The position numbers and the translations under genes were made by a program. Of a stretch of 64,000 nt of DNA, positions 50,172-61,207 are shown piece by piece (position 1 is the stretch's first letter; the number at the start of each line of letters is the position of its first letter). The notes under the pieces are model-generated. The model saw only the letters and a program-made list of their open reading frames with translations, did not search any database and had not been told where the DNA came from. Origin of the DNA: Incurvaria masculella. Its lineage: Eukaryota > Arthropoda > Insecta > Lepidoptera > Incurvariidae. The stretch is from contig OX335655.1 of the NCBI GenBank assembly GCA_946894095.1, positions 6,510,001-6,574,000 on the forward strand, written 5' to 3'.

Positions 50172-51798
50172 CTATTTGTAGCAGAAGTTGATCGATCTTC
50201 TCAGCTTGTTTAATGAGTAGCGTCTCAAGATGGTTTCTCTGGTGTGGCTCCACCTGGTTTATTTCTTCAGTTTTTTCATTTCTGAAGTGGTTTCTCTGTG
50301 ATTTTTTAAAGTCATCATTGTCTCTAGTTGTCTGGTTTGTATTGCTTTGGGAATCAGATTTTGGGATCCATTTTCTTTTCGTTACTTCACTGTATTGAAG
50401 AGAGTCTCGTCTGTCAGTGGCAGGGTTCTTTGTCCTTTTCAATGTGTCTCGCTCATCTAATTGATCTGTATTGGGATTTTGTGCCGAATTTTTGTTTTTG
50501 TATGTTTTTTCTCTATACTTAGTTACCTTTTGTGTTTTTCTTGATAGTATTTCCTTGTATACATGGCATCCTTTGTAGCTCGCCGGGTGTTTTCCCAGGC
50601 AGAGACAACAAGTAGCAGGTGTATTCTTGTCTAGGATACAGTCGGTAGTTTTGTGTGGTCCAGCACACTTTACACATCTGTGTGGTCTCATGCAATTATT
50701 CTTTGTATGCCCATATTGCTGACATCTAGAACACTGAACAACATGCGAACTTTTCTTAGGATCTTCTATTTTCACACGCTGGTGGTAGATGTATTGTATG
50801 TTTTTTACTAGTTTATTGTTCTCATGGGGTTCTATATTCACAAAGAAGAGGTTTAACGGTTCTTTTGTAGAACTTTTACGTCCATTAATAATTTCCCCTT
50901 TCACTTTGTTTCCAGTTTTTTCGATTGCTTCAACAATTGCTTCTTTTGGTGTGGTAGAATGAAGATTCTTAATCACAATTTTCTGGCATCTCTCTTCTTT
51001 CCTAGTGAAGGTATGACCAATCAGACCTTTGCTGCGGATATGGTCTATTAGGACTTTGTATGTATCAACAGTACTTGAAGAGATTACTAGTTGGTTCCTT
51101 GATACCACCTTATAGGTGTAGTCGTCTTTTCCAACTACTTCTTCAATAAATTTTGTGAGATCTGTCAGGTCATTTATTCCATACAAAATAATTGGAGGAG
51201 GTTTAGAGGGTTTCTTGGCCTTGTTGACTGGAATAGTATTCACTTGTTCCTCATTTGTGTCTACATCTATATCAAGTATAGAGAAGCTGTTGTGGGTATT
51301 TCTTGAACCTCCTTCAGTTATGTCCGAATTGTATGTTGCTCTATTTCGATTGAACGTTTGTTGTCTAGCTTCATTCCTTTTTGGGAGCTTTGGAGTTGGG
51401 ATTTTCTGATCAGGAGATCTAATCCTTTTTTGGTTTTGCTGTGGTACTCTTTGCCATGAAACTCCTGATGACGTTTGCGGTTGCTGTCCCTTGTCTTCGT
51501 CGGCTGTTCCTAGGGGGTATCCAGAAAACGAGTTACTGCGTTCCCTTGTTAGAAACATACTTGGATGTAGTAATTGCTGGGTGTATTTAGTTTGTGGCGG
51601 TTTTGAATTTGTATTCTTGAATGGAGTGTCCTTATCTGTTGTTGAATGCAATGTTTTGCCGTCTCCTGTGTTGTTTAATGTAGGCGACATCATGCCCCCC
51701 CCAGATACGGTGGGGCTGCCCGAGTGAAACTCGGGGAGGGATTCCCCGGCAGGGCCGGTACCCTCCTGGGGTAGTTGTTGATTTGATTTCGCTTCCAT
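50161..51798 (-). CDS. LINE ORF1: gag-like zinc-knuckle protein
   Basis: 545 residues. Low-complexity N-terminus, nucleic-acid-binding fold (KIVIKNLHSTTPKEAIVEAI), then knuckles CSRCQQYGHTKNNC, CVKCAGPHKTTDC and CCLCLGKHPASYKGC. Lys/Asn-rich C-terminus. Stop TGA overlaps the ORF2 frame by ten bases. Confidence 0.9.
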   Translation of the reverse strand: MEAKSNQQLPQEGTGPAGESLPEFHSGSPTVSGGGMMSPTLNNTGDGKTLHSTTDKDTPFKNTNSKPPQTKYTQQLLHPSMFLTRERSNSFSGYPLGTADEDKGQQPQTSSGVSWQRVPQQNQKRIRSPDQKIPTPKLPKRNEARQQTFNRNRATYNSDITEGGSRNTHNSFSILDIDVDTNEEQVNTIPVNKAKKPSKPPPIILYGINDLTDLTKFIEEVVGKDDYTYKVVSRNQLVISSSTVDTYKVLIDHIRSKGLIGHTFTRKEERCQKIVIKNLHSTTPKEAIVEAIEKTGNKVKGEIINGRKSSTKEPLNLFFVNIEPHENNKLVKNIQYIYHQRVKIEDPKKSSHVVQCSRCQQYGHTKNNCMRPHRCVKCAGPHKTTDCILDKNTPATCCLCLGKHPASYKGCHVYKEILSRKTQKVTKYREKTYKNKNSAQNPNTDQLDERDTLKRTKNPATDRRDSLQYSEVTKRKWIPKSDSQSNTNQTTRDNDDFKKSQRNHFRNEKTEEINQVEPHQRNHLETLLIKQAEKIDQLLLQIGVP

Positions 51799-52135
51799 TG
51801 TTATTGGTGGGAGAAATGCTTATGGTGTTTCCCTAATGCACCATTGTCACTCTTTTTAGGGGCTTTTTAGACCCCAAGGCTTGTAATAGCCTCTTCCAAG
51901 CAGTTTTTGCAAGGGTGAGTGGTTATTCCGCCACTTGCTCGGTCGCCAGAGCCTCGTCCGTTATCTAGCAGGGGGCACCACGACAAGGGGACTTGTCGTC
52001 GCCGATGATTCTTGCAAACCACCGACGCGTGCAGGTGAGGTTGACATTTGGGTCGGAAAGTTGTTATTTTCCGTTCCCCCTTGCTCCCCCTTTAACTAAT
52101 ATGAATTATATTAAAAGTTTGCATAAATTCATTCC

Positions 52136-52449
52136 TTAACCCTTTCACCGCCAAGGTTTTTTGGCATAATGCTTCTCAATACGCCACACTACAATTATTT
52201 CGATAATATGCAGTCTTGAATTTTTGTTTGTTTTGTTGCAAATAGTGTGTTTCCACTGTTGAAACAGTAGAAATCTAATGAACGCTAGTATTTACTGTGC
52301 AATTATGTAAATAAAACACATTATTTTGTAATCAGTAAAGTTTTATTAATGTTTGAAGTGGAGTAGCTTTGTCGGATATATCCGACGATGGCGCCTGCAC
52401 AATGCCTTGCTCTGACGGATATATACGTTCCTGGCGGGGAAAGGGTTAA
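52136..52449. mobile_element. Complete piggyBac-like MITE
   Basis: TTAA at 52136-52139 and 52446-52449. Left end CCCTTTCACCGCCAAGG, right end CCTGGCGGGGAAAGGG (its complement apart from small changes); 306 bp between. The CCCTTT tip and TTAA target are those of piggyBac-type elements. Too short to code for a transposase. Confidence 0.85.
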
Positions 52450-54718
52450 ACCGGAATTAATTTATGCTTATATTAATCTGCTTGTATGAAATATGTTATA
52501 GTATTCATTATATCGAAAGTTTTAAATGTTTCTGAGTTTACTTTTTTGGAAATTTTGAAGACATTTACTTTTTCATAATCATGTGTATAATTTCTTTTAC
52601 CCTTAACAAATTCAAATATACGCCCTTTAAGTTTATTATACGTGCTGTGTGGGTTCTCGCACTTAAAAATAATCCAAGTGGTATCTACCAGTCGTATTGA
52701 GAGTGAACCTGTCAAAATTAAGTACGGGATTTGCACCAGACTAACCATACAAAAATTGGTTTAGTCTGCCCATTCTGAATACTGCTGTACGTGGTTGGGT
52801 AAGAACACCTGAAGTGGTCCCATCACATTAAATATTTGATGGTTGAAGCGGCAATAAAATCGATCGATCTAAACGATCCATCCTGGTCAACGTAGCAGTG
52901 CAGCATTCTTAAAAAAAACTGCATACTTTACTAAAATTATATTTCACACAAAAAAACAAATAGTACAAAGTATTGCAATAAAACCACATCGCATAATGAA
53001 ATCACACCATAATCAAATAAAATGTAAAAATCATCGTTCAGCGCCCAACTGATCAACAAATCCCCTAAATCTAACCAAGGTTGGATTAAATTTAGGAGGT
53101 GCTGATGTGTTAAAATTGATGACCACTCCATTCTCTTCTTAGCTAAAGTATAATATTCAATTAGCTGAAATAACTGACCGTTTCTGTATAAAATAATATT
53201 GTCATGTCTGTTCTCACAGTGATGAGCTTATTTCAGTCAGTTCATTCATTGTGAATCAGCTGGCGTTAAGAATTTGAAGATTAACCTTTGGAGCGCGAAC
53301 GACGCAGCATCGGCGTCCTGTACCGCGCTCCCGAATCGAATAAAAATCTATATCTAAGACACTGATCAAGGTATCTTCAAAATAATAACTGTTCCATGTA
53401 GCTAGATAGTGCCTCCATTTATTTACGTTACTTATGTAGTCGTTTGGTTCAAATATAAAATAATAAAAATCATATAACATTGACTTTAGATTTTTTTTAA
53501 ATATTTTGTGACGTTACTCGAGGTTTAGGGTAAAAAAGATAAAGTTATGAAACAAATTTGTTTTTTATTTCGTAGTTTATGATAGCGGCTATAACATTGT
53601 GTCAAAAACTAATGACCCCGCCTTACAAAAAAATATTATAATTTGGTTCCAAACATCGCGAACAAAAGCGACACTTATTGTTTTTCAAAATAATATTTTA
53701 GAATTTATTATAAATTATTTACGATATTATCTCAGTTGAATTAATTTTTAATTTATTGAATAATGATGGAAGAATATTTACATAAAATTTTTGTAAAGAA
53801 AAAGTTTACATAACATTTTCAGTAAAGGAAAAACCCGAAAAATCTCTCTACATTACTAACAGTCTAATTAGAATCTAATCTAATTAGAATCGAGTTAGAT
53901 TTGATATCATCATAAACTGTTATATATACACAATTTTTTTGTGTAAGATAATGTTATAATATGTAATCAAAAACATTTTATTTTGAACATTCAAATTCGG
54001 CTATAAAATTGCACTCAGCGCACTCATACATGCAAACGCTCCACTTGAACACACGTCGGTGAGCGCGCGCTCTATCTATAGATAGGTGGGCGCGCGCGTT
54101 CTATCTATATAGGTAGGCACTTACTCAGCTGCGTGACGAAGGTCGAATCTTGTTGCTGGAGTAGAAGCAGGCTTCCGTGACACGAAGCATTGGTGACATG
54201 GTCTTTGAAATAAAACACGTAAATATAAGTTCATAGAAACATAGCAGCACAAGTATATTTTTTAACATTTTGTAAAAGTGAAACCTAAAATGAATAGAAA
54301 TTCGAATTAGCGACGGATGGTCAAAAAAAACACCTAATGATTATATCTGAAGTAGAGTTTGTGCGTTGTCTGTCCGTCCGTCTGTCAGACACCTCCTCCT
54401 ATTATTGAAGTTACAAAATTTACAATGTATGACGAAAACAAGTTTTGACATGACAGGTAGGTAGATCAGGTCGGGCCATCTAGTTTGAGGGGTCGCATGA
54501 TGAGTCTAAGACCAGAGTTTCCCAAGATATGAGGAAAAAAAATTTTGAAGTTGTTTGACATGCATGGCAATTGCTCCCGTGCATGTCGCAAGTATATTTT
54601 AGGCATCTTTTGTGTCCACACACCACCCGTTAGCATGAGAACAGATGCGACATGCACGGCCGAATTCGCCGAAATGTAATACAGCATGCACGGCAATTGA
54701 CCCAGTGTGACTAGTAAC
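52450..54718. other. Intergenic; SINE scrap, promoter-like patch
   Basis: A diverged SINE piece lies at 52755-52915 (GGTTGAAGCGGCAATAAAAT). Near 54000-54030 CTATAAAATTGCACTCAG looks like a TATA box with a start-site context, perhaps from an LTR remnant. GCGCGCGC/CTATCTATA motifs repeat at 54063-54113. Otherwise nothing seen. Confidence 0.4.
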
Positions 54719-55043
54719 CAAAAACCGGCCAAGTGCGAGCCGGACTCGCACACGAAGGGTTCCGAACCATCGTAAAAGATTTAACATAACAAAATCACGT
54801 TTTTTGTATGGGAGCCCCCTTAAATTTAAATTATTTTTAAATTTTACCTATTTGTTGTTATAGCGGCAAAAAAAATACACACTCTGTGAAAATTTCAGCA
54901 GTCTATCTGTTACGGTTACTGAGATACAGCCATGTGACAGACGGACGGACGGACAGAAGGACGGACGGACAGACGGATGGACGGACGGACAGCGGAGGAT
55001 TAGTAATAGGGTTCCGTTTTCACCCTTTGGGTACGGAACCCTA
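54719..55043 (-). mobile_element. (GTCC)n repeat, copy 4
   Basis: AAACCGGCCAAGTGCGAGCC at the left, GGAC tract at 54942-54990, GGGTACGGAACCCTAA at the right; complement of the 30464 family and nearly full length. Confidence 0.8.
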
Positions 55044-55639
55044 ACAAGAATACTATGTAACCGAAACAAATAGTACATATTTTTAATTCTTTTCTATTAC
55101 CAGATGCGTCTTGCCCTATGAAAAAGTATGCAGATGATGCAATGGGATTACTTATTAGATATACCAAACGATTTCAAAGCAACAAAATTTGGTATTATAA
55201 CTCCACGCTCACGAAGTTCCTGAGATCTCGACAAATGACTTGAATCACACTTGACCAACGGCCAGCGGGCGGCCGAGCGGCCGAGCGGCCGACACCAATA
55301 CACTCACAATGTTTATACTACAAAATATGATTTTCTAGATTTTCGGTCTTTTTGCCATTTTTATGTAAGAAAACATATCAAGTGTGATACATCACCGGAT
55401 TCTACACAAAATTTGCCACAATCCGGACTAATTACATTCAAGCAAACGTAATTTTTTGTGAACAAATTTTATAAACAAATGTGATAAATCTTTGAAATCT
55501 GAACATGCCAAAAAACATTTGATTTTTTTGCTGCCTACAGAAATTGCAAAAACCTATAACCACTGCATTGATAGATAGCTGAATATATTACAATTTCATT
55601 GATATAAAAAAAATTACAATACTTACGTAATATTTTCGT

Positions 55640-55925
55640 CACTCATCCTTTTCAGCCGGCACAGAACCACGCGCGCAAACGTACCTCGGTCGACTGGCCG
55701 GCGAGAAGAGCCGCGCGGATTTCAAAAAAATATTTTGTTTTACGAAGTTGCAGCTATTGGGTCGCGGTTTAGCCAATCAAAAGCGTCCTACACTCCTCAA
55801 TCCATTTGAAAAAGCCAATCATAGACCAGTAAATCTATGCCCACACAAAAAATCGCCAATCAGCGCAGATAGCGGGAGCGCGGCAGAGGACGCCTATGCG
55901 GCGTCGTTCGCGCTTTACGGGTTAA
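55640..55925. promoter_or_regulatory. Promoter-like GC-rich patch with spaced CCAAT boxes
   Basis: CCAAT at 55773, 55815 and 55856 in the same orientation, 41-42 bp apart, plus an inverted one (ATTGG) at 55756. The surrounding sequence is CpG-containing. No adjoining open gene is recognised, so it may be a promoter of an unseen transcript or a remnant of an LTR. Confidence 0.35.
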
Positions 55926-56094
55926 GTAATGAATATATTATTATTCTACATATGAAATATAATCAATTACAGGTTGGTCATTCATAACATTGAATCAAAA
56001 TAAAGTATTTAAATATTTTAATACTTTTATTTTAAATTGTTAATGGAAATGTGCAAGGTTTAAAACATATGTTTTGTAGTTGTGTTTGTTTTTT

Positions 56095-56245
56095 CAGTAT
56101 GGGAGGCTGTGCTGATGGACTAAAAGTACTTGGCGCGGCCACATATACCTCTTATAAAGGGAAGGTCCCCCCATGGCGTTGTGTTGGGCTAATTAATGAC
56201 GGTGGGTGTGGTATTAGCAGCTATCAATGTCCAGTGACATAAAAA
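56095..56245 (+). mobile_element. SINE 3' fragment
   Basis: GGAAGGTCCCCCCATGGC through GTGGTATTAGCAGCTATCAATG and an A run; diverged. Confidence 0.5.
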
Positions 56246-56470
56246 AACCTCACCTTACGAAACCAAGCGCAGTGACCATGGTCAAAATGTAATGGTATGG
56301 GAATCCGCGGGCGCAACGTATGCCACACAGTCGAAAAATCGCGACTGCATGCGAATGTGCTCTAAAAATGCGTTCGCCACGTCAGTTCCCTCTAATATGT
56401 CTGCGACTATGTTTGCATGTGGCATATACCTTTAAGTTCGGTTGTTCATTTTTTAAAATTGGAGAAAGAG

Positions 56471-56606
56471 GCAGTGCGAGTACGAAGCGCGGCATGAGGT
56501 GTAGGTGCCGCTGATAGCAAACTGATGGCTTTCGAGTACAAAGTATGTCAGTTTGGTGTACTAACCGCACCTATACCTCATTTCGCGCTAAGTAATCGCA
56601 CTGCGG
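56471..56606. repeat. Hairpin-forming inverted repeat
   Basis: GCAGTGCGAGTACGAAGCGC and GGCATGAGGTGTAGGTGC pair with GCACCTATACCTCATTTCGC and GCTAAGTAATCGCACTGC. The loop contains a second pair CAAACTGA/TCAGTTTG. The unit CGTAATCGCACTGCGG recurs at 56592 and 56678. Confidence 0.6.
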
Positions 56607-56852
56607 TTGCCGGTGCCTCCATTTCGTAATCGCAATAGCTGTCAGATACAACCAACCTTCCCCGTTTCGTGCTTCGTAATCGCACTGCGGGTCTCATAAT
56701 AGGCACGCTAGACGTTATATCTCCTTCCTTTTTATCTATGTGTCCTTGAGTCAACCTTTAAAGTTAATCCCTCGGTCAAACTCATCAGTTACTCTAACAA
56801 AAAATTCTATAATGTTTGTGTTGCCGTGCCCGACTTCTCGTCACGTCGAAAT

Positions 56853-57140
56853 TCAACATTCGCACGTATAGGAGGTGTGGCTCGGCGTGTCGGGCTGCGG
56901 CGAGTCGCTCGGTTCCTCGACGCTCAGCGTGTTGAGCGCGGTGGCCAGCTTGCCCTCCACGTAGGGGTACTCGGCGAGCACCGTGCCGATGATGTCGCGC
57001 AGGCTCTCGTTGAACGCCCTGCCCTGCGCGTGCTCCGACTCGATCGAGCCCTCCGACTTGCTCAGCTTGATCGCCTGCTTCTTGATCACCGCCATGAGCT
57101 CGGCGCCGAGCCGCTGGCTGCGCACCACTTTCTCCAAGCA
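56853..57140 (-). CDS. CCDC40: CCDC40-like terminal exon
   Basis: Acceptor GGTTGCAG on the minus strand. 95 codons plus TGA: CLEKVVRSQRLGAELMAV, KLSKSEGSIESEHAQGRAFN, LRDIIGTVLAEYPYVEGKL and a Ser/Pro end. GC-rich. Confidence 0.75.
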   Translation of the reverse strand, partial: CLEKVVRSQRLGAELMAVIKKQAIKLSKSEGSIESEHAQGRAFNESLRDIIGTVLAEYPYVEGKLATALNTLSVEEPSDSPQPDTPSHTSYTCEC

Positions 57141-60100
57141 CTGCAACCATACGATAGGAGAATAAATGATTGCGGCCAGTTTTTATTTAGGGGTGTAACA
57201 TTTTCGATTTTGCAATACATATTAGGTGATGTTCGGTTTTCCTTTTGTCTCGGCGAGATCTGCAAGTTGAAGTGGTAATGGAGTGCCATGTCTACCGCAG
57301 AATGAAGCCGACAATTTTTTTAAATGGAGACCATGGACCGGCAAGTGTAGGACCCCAGGGGATCTTTGGTAAATGGTGTTGTACAAAACAATCACAACTA
57401 ATTGATTCTCTAAATGTATTTCTTCACCTCCCTATTAAACTGAATACTTTAAATTTAAATCAAAATTGCATACTTATTCTATGCTATAAGCTAACCATAT
57501 TAAATGGCATCCATGTCACACCAGACTGCATTGTAGCTGCCACCAAAATGTAATAAACAATACCACGGTCCCTGCTGAACGACTAAACAGACACCTATTT
57601 GATACCTACCTCCATATTCCTTTTCAGTTCTAAGTGGGTTGAGCCGTGTTCCAGACTGAACATTGCCCCACGGCCGGCCGCGCAAGTTTGTGGTCGAGTG
57701 CATCCCGCTGTGGTGCGATTAGCATTGAATCGACCGGCGCGCGCTACCCCCATTCTACAAGACGGTGGAACAAAGAGGTGACACGGAGGCCTAAACCCAA
57801 CGACCGATCATAGGCTTCCCATCGCCGCGGCGTCTGCAAAACGTGCCTGAGTCCCTTTTTCAGTCCTCCACCGCACCAGACACTGTTGGTTGCCGTTATT
57901 CGTTGGCTGTCGCCACTAAGATCGTTTCGTTGCCTCAACTCTCTATGAAGAAACTAGATAACCCTAAGTGAGGTCACAATTGGACAACAACGAACCCATT
58001 GCTTGTCTCGCGCGGCGCGATTCGTCTCGTTCTGCAGCGTCGCCACGCGCTCCTCCAGTTGCGAATTGAGCTCCGTCGCCATCGCGATCTCCTCTTGAAG
58101 CCGCTGCTCCTCGCGAGCTAGTTTCTCCAGGCTGTTCTGCGTCGACTCGATATCCTGGACAATGATAGACAATATTGAACATATAATACATAATAGAATA
58201 AGAACCAACGAACATGCAACATGGAGAAATATTCCAAAATGTTGAACTTATCTTAAACTTAGATTGGGTTGCACTCAAACATGAGTTAATCGTATTTTTT
58301 TATGCAACCTGACATGGATGGCTAATACCACATAACTACCGTTATGATATTAGCCCAATAAACCACATTCCCGAAGGAATTAGGTGCCATGCCAGGACCT
58401 TCCCTTTATGAGCACGGCTACTTTAAACTGGATGGAAAACACGGACAATTTACTCATTGCCGCTTCGACCATCTTTTCATCCAATGCGATGGTACCAACC
58501 CGGGCGAGCTTAAACCCTACCACCTAGTAGGGGAAGGGGACCTACAGTTTGACATGGATTCCGAACCATGGAGCAGCTCGCATTCGTGACGAAATACACT
58601 TATAGAACTCAGAAAGAGAAAGAAAGTGGTGTATGTCGTGGGCGAGGAATTGAACCCAGACCTCTTACGCTAGGCCAGTCCTCGTGCCACTAGGCACCGC
58701 ACCCCCGAGCTATTAGCCTCAGCGGAGCGGCGAGACAGCCCTGCTGTGGTATGCACCCATATATTGTAATGTGTGCAAGATTAGCAGAACCAGCTAATTC
58801 GCCGCATGATATTGCACTGACGTTTATCAGAACCAGCTAATTTGTTGCATGATATTGCACTGACATGTAGCAGAATCAACTAATTCGTATCATGATATTG
58901 CAGACGTGTAGCAGAATCAGCTAATTAGTCGCATGATATTGCACTTATGTGTAGCATAACCGGCTAATTAGTCGCATGATATTGTACTGACGTGTAGCAG
59001 AAACAGCTAATTTGTTGCATGATATTGCATTTACGTGTAGCATAACCGGCTAATTAGTGGCATGATATTGTACTGACGTGTAGGCAGAATGAGCTAATTT
59101 GTCGCATGATACTGCACTGACCTTGGTGACGCGCTTGAGGTCGGCGCGCGCGAGCCGCAGCTTGTGCTTGTACTGGCCCTGCGCGGTGGCGGCGGCGCCG
59201 GCGCCATGCCGCTCGAGCGCCTCGTTGGCGCGTACGCGCTCCGTGACGCTCTCGCGGCGCACCACGCACAGCGACAGGTCCGTCGCCAGCTTCTCGCCGA
59301 TGCGCTTCAGCTGCTCGCGCCGCACCTGCCGACAGCGTCCAACACGATGTTCACCCGATTCCGATGTAAGCGATGAAAGATCCTGTCGCAGATTCAAAAT
59401 GATGCTCAAACAGCTTCATTGCATAGTTGGTTAGATGTCCATGTAGATTTAGAACATCACAATTTCGTTTGGTTACAAAATCATGTGGTTTTAACTATAT
59501 CATACAAATATTTTGAGAAGTCGGCACATGTATCGTCGAAGGTAGCGATCGCATCGCTGCTGCTCGACGACCTGCTGTCCGACGACCGGTAAGGGTGTAA
59601 AAAGTATTATATCATACTAAGTTCCTAATTCTCCAAACTGTTAAAAATAAAACCTATTGTTTAGGTTTTATTATGCCACTCGATTTCAACAGAGATTTTA
59701 TTTTATTCAGGAAAACAAACAGTCTTAAAACTAACTAATAACAAAAAAATATATAAAGCTTAAACCAGCAAAGTTTTCATCAGCATAGTAATACTAAATA
59801 CATAGGCAAAGGAGAAAAATTAAAATGCTTAAATATCAGATATTTAACAAACGAAATTAAAAAGAAGCAGTCTCTACAAAATAATTTACAAACTTCAAAA
59901 TATAAAATACTAACAAAATATAATGCCATATTGAACAAAAGGAAAAACTAAATAATTTTACCTAAAAGTTGTTGAGAAATAATCGAAAAGAACAGATGCA
60001 ACACTATGACAATTTTATCTTTTTAATAGCGTCAAAAAAAAATCAAAATCTTGAACTTTTGCATCATATGTAGCACAACTACGCCGTATAAAAGATTTTT

Positions 60101-60442
60101 TTATGTAATTCGTTTTGCTGACTGGTAAATTAAATAGACTAACAGAACGTGTAGCGCGGGCTGGATATCTGAAGGGTATCTTGCTCAAAAGATAGGAGCT
60201 ATCAACATGGTTGGTAGTTATTGCCATTTGAAGCTAGCTTCATTTCTTTATTGCAAAATGCTGCACATGCTTACTCGCTCGAACTAATTTTAAGAAAAAA
60301 TTGCATAGGTGGCAGTAAAAATTAACATAGATTTCATAACTCTTACAGTCATTTTGTGTATTTCAGATTTCATTTTGAAGATGTCGCCCTCTTCTCCCTT
60401 GGCTGCTTGGATGCTTTTCTTCAAGTCAACTGCCAAGATTCC
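56853..60442 (-). CDS. CCDC40: CCDC40-like axonemal coiled-coil protein, C-terminal exons
   Basis: Four minus-strand exons in phase 0 join into 248 residues plus a stop: 60442-60347, 59325-59122, 58154-57996, 57140-56853. CCDC40 works with CCDC39 as the 96-nm ruler on outer doublet microtubules of motile cilia and sperm tails, placing inner dynein arms and radial sprokes' partners. The stretch GDIFKMKSEIHKMTVRREQL, then LSLCVVRRESVTER, follows the order of a conserved CCDC40 block (an MKxEIHxM segment followed by a basic xRRExI segment), judged from memory. The rest is heptad-rich coiled coil (LEKLAREEQRLQEEIAMATE) ending in an acidic Pro/Ser tail. In moths, sperm would be the only tissue with motile axonemes. 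Upstream exons must lie beyond 60442, but none was found before the BEL/Pao element. Another axonemal coiled-coil protein is the main alternative. Confidence 0.66.
57141..57995. other. CCDC40-like intron, no element identified
   Basis: Contains a GC-richer block at 57640-57850 with short frames only; origin unknown. Confidence 0.4.
57996..58154 (-). CDS. CCDC40: CCDC40-like exon (heptad coiled coil)
   Basis: Acceptor TTGTCCAG, donor GTTCGT. 53 codons, DIESTQNSLEKLAREEQRLQ through RVATLQNETNRAARDKQW. Confidence 0.8.
58296..58705 (-). mobile_element. tRNA-derived SINE, near full length
   Basis: T run then ATGCAACCTGACATGGATGG at the left; B-box complement GGAATTGAACCCAGACCTC at 58649 and head to 58705 at the right. 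Best-preserved copy of the family in the window. Confidence 0.8.
58784..59121. repeat. 43-bp minisatellite touching an exon border
   Basis: Eight units of 41-44 bp with consensus GCAGAANCAGCTAATTNGT, then CGCATGATATTGCACTGACGT. The last unit ends with the donor of the CCDC40-like exon at 59122-59325. Confidence 0.9.
59122..59325 (-). CDS. CCDC40: CCDC40-like exon (VRRE block)
   Basis: Acceptor CTGTCGGCAG, donor GTCAGT lying in the minisatellite. 68 codons: VRREQLKRIGEKLATDLSLC, VVRRESVTERVRANEALERH and an Ala/Gly-rich break, ending RADLKRVTK. Confidence 0.8.
59960..60290 (-). mobile_element. LINE tail fragment
   Basis: Minus-strand frame SYLLSKIPFRYPARATR, SLFNLPVSKTNYIKKSFIRR and DFDFFL resembles the extreme C-terminus of a non-LTR reverse transcriptase ORF. 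Very short. Confidence 0.5.
60347..60442 (-). CDS. CCDC40: CCDC40-like exon (MKSEIHKM block)
   Basis: Acceptor ATTTGTTGCAG, donor GTAAGA, 32 codons: GILAVDLKKSIQAAKGEEGD then IFKMKSEIHKMT. First visible exon of the gene. Confidence 0.78.
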
Positions 60443-60829
60443 CTGCAACAAATACATTCATGAATATTTGCATACAATCAACTGAATATTTCGACAAGAC
60501 CAAGATTTCATCTTAAGAGGTAAAGCGTGAAGAACTTGAAATAGGAATTTTGAAAATGAGGTAGGTGTGAATTGTTTTAATATTAAAATTTAATAATAAA
60601 AAAGTATGACAAGCAGTGAACGATCATTTCCATATTTACAAAGATGGCGAAGAATACATGACTCGTCATTGTGACTAACTTCACTTGAATTAGCGCAGAA
60701 AAGTATGGTCAGCATATCCGTTTTTTATATTCTGTGTTTAATGTGACTTGAAAGGTGAGAGGCGTCCCGACGAAGACTTGAAGAGCAACTAACAATGAAA
60801 ACTTATATGGTGAGATACGGGATGTAAGT

Positions 60830-61207
60830 AGAAATTATTTCTTGAATATTACAAAGTTGCAACCATTTTAACACATAGAGTGAATTAAGACTAGGTTTTT
60901 GAAAAATCGGTATGGTTGGCTTTGCTGACGACCAAAGGTGCTCAGAAAAGCGAGGCACCATTCCAGCCGATTTGCGGACTATCGCTGAGCTATCGAGCTT
61001 GTTCAAATTCCACTTGATGATTCCCAGGTAATAGGTATGAGGAAAGGCACCTGCCGACAGACAGTTCCATATAAGAAAATAGTTTGAGAAAGAGTTCGTT
61101 CTCAAAAGCCTACAAGGGGGTGCTCTGATTTTTTGCGGCGGGTGCTCCGGATATAGGTAGGATGGGGAGGAATGAGGGATGCAAGTTCCACAGAGCAACG
61201 TCCTCAT
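60830..61207 (-). mobile_element. LINE tail fragment
   Basis: Minus-strand frame LLRTNSFSNYFLIWNCLSAG, then AFPHTYYLGIIKWNLNKL, resembles the end of a reverse transcriptase ORF (a box like NSF...WN-LP). Probably a 5'-truncated insertion. Confidence 0.5.

Larger units (their letters stand above)
47323..52091 (-). mobile_element. Second Jockey-type LINE, both ORFs open
   Basis: Poly-A tail seen as a T run at 47323-47339, ORF2 at 47463-50171, ORF1 at 50161-51798, and a GC-rich leader to about 52077-52091. Organised like the element at 3879-8778 but clearly diverged in protein sequence, so a separate family. No convincing target duplication: only TTAACT is shared between 47319 and 52092. Confidence 0.85.

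Noticed and set aside
55251..55451. 66-residue plus-strand frame containing GRHQYTHNVYTT
   Set aside because: Starts in a short GGCCGAGC repeat and has no family signature.
58784..59121. Possible CRISPR-like array
   Set aside because: Units are head-to-tail without unique spacers in an animal genome; it is a minisatellite.
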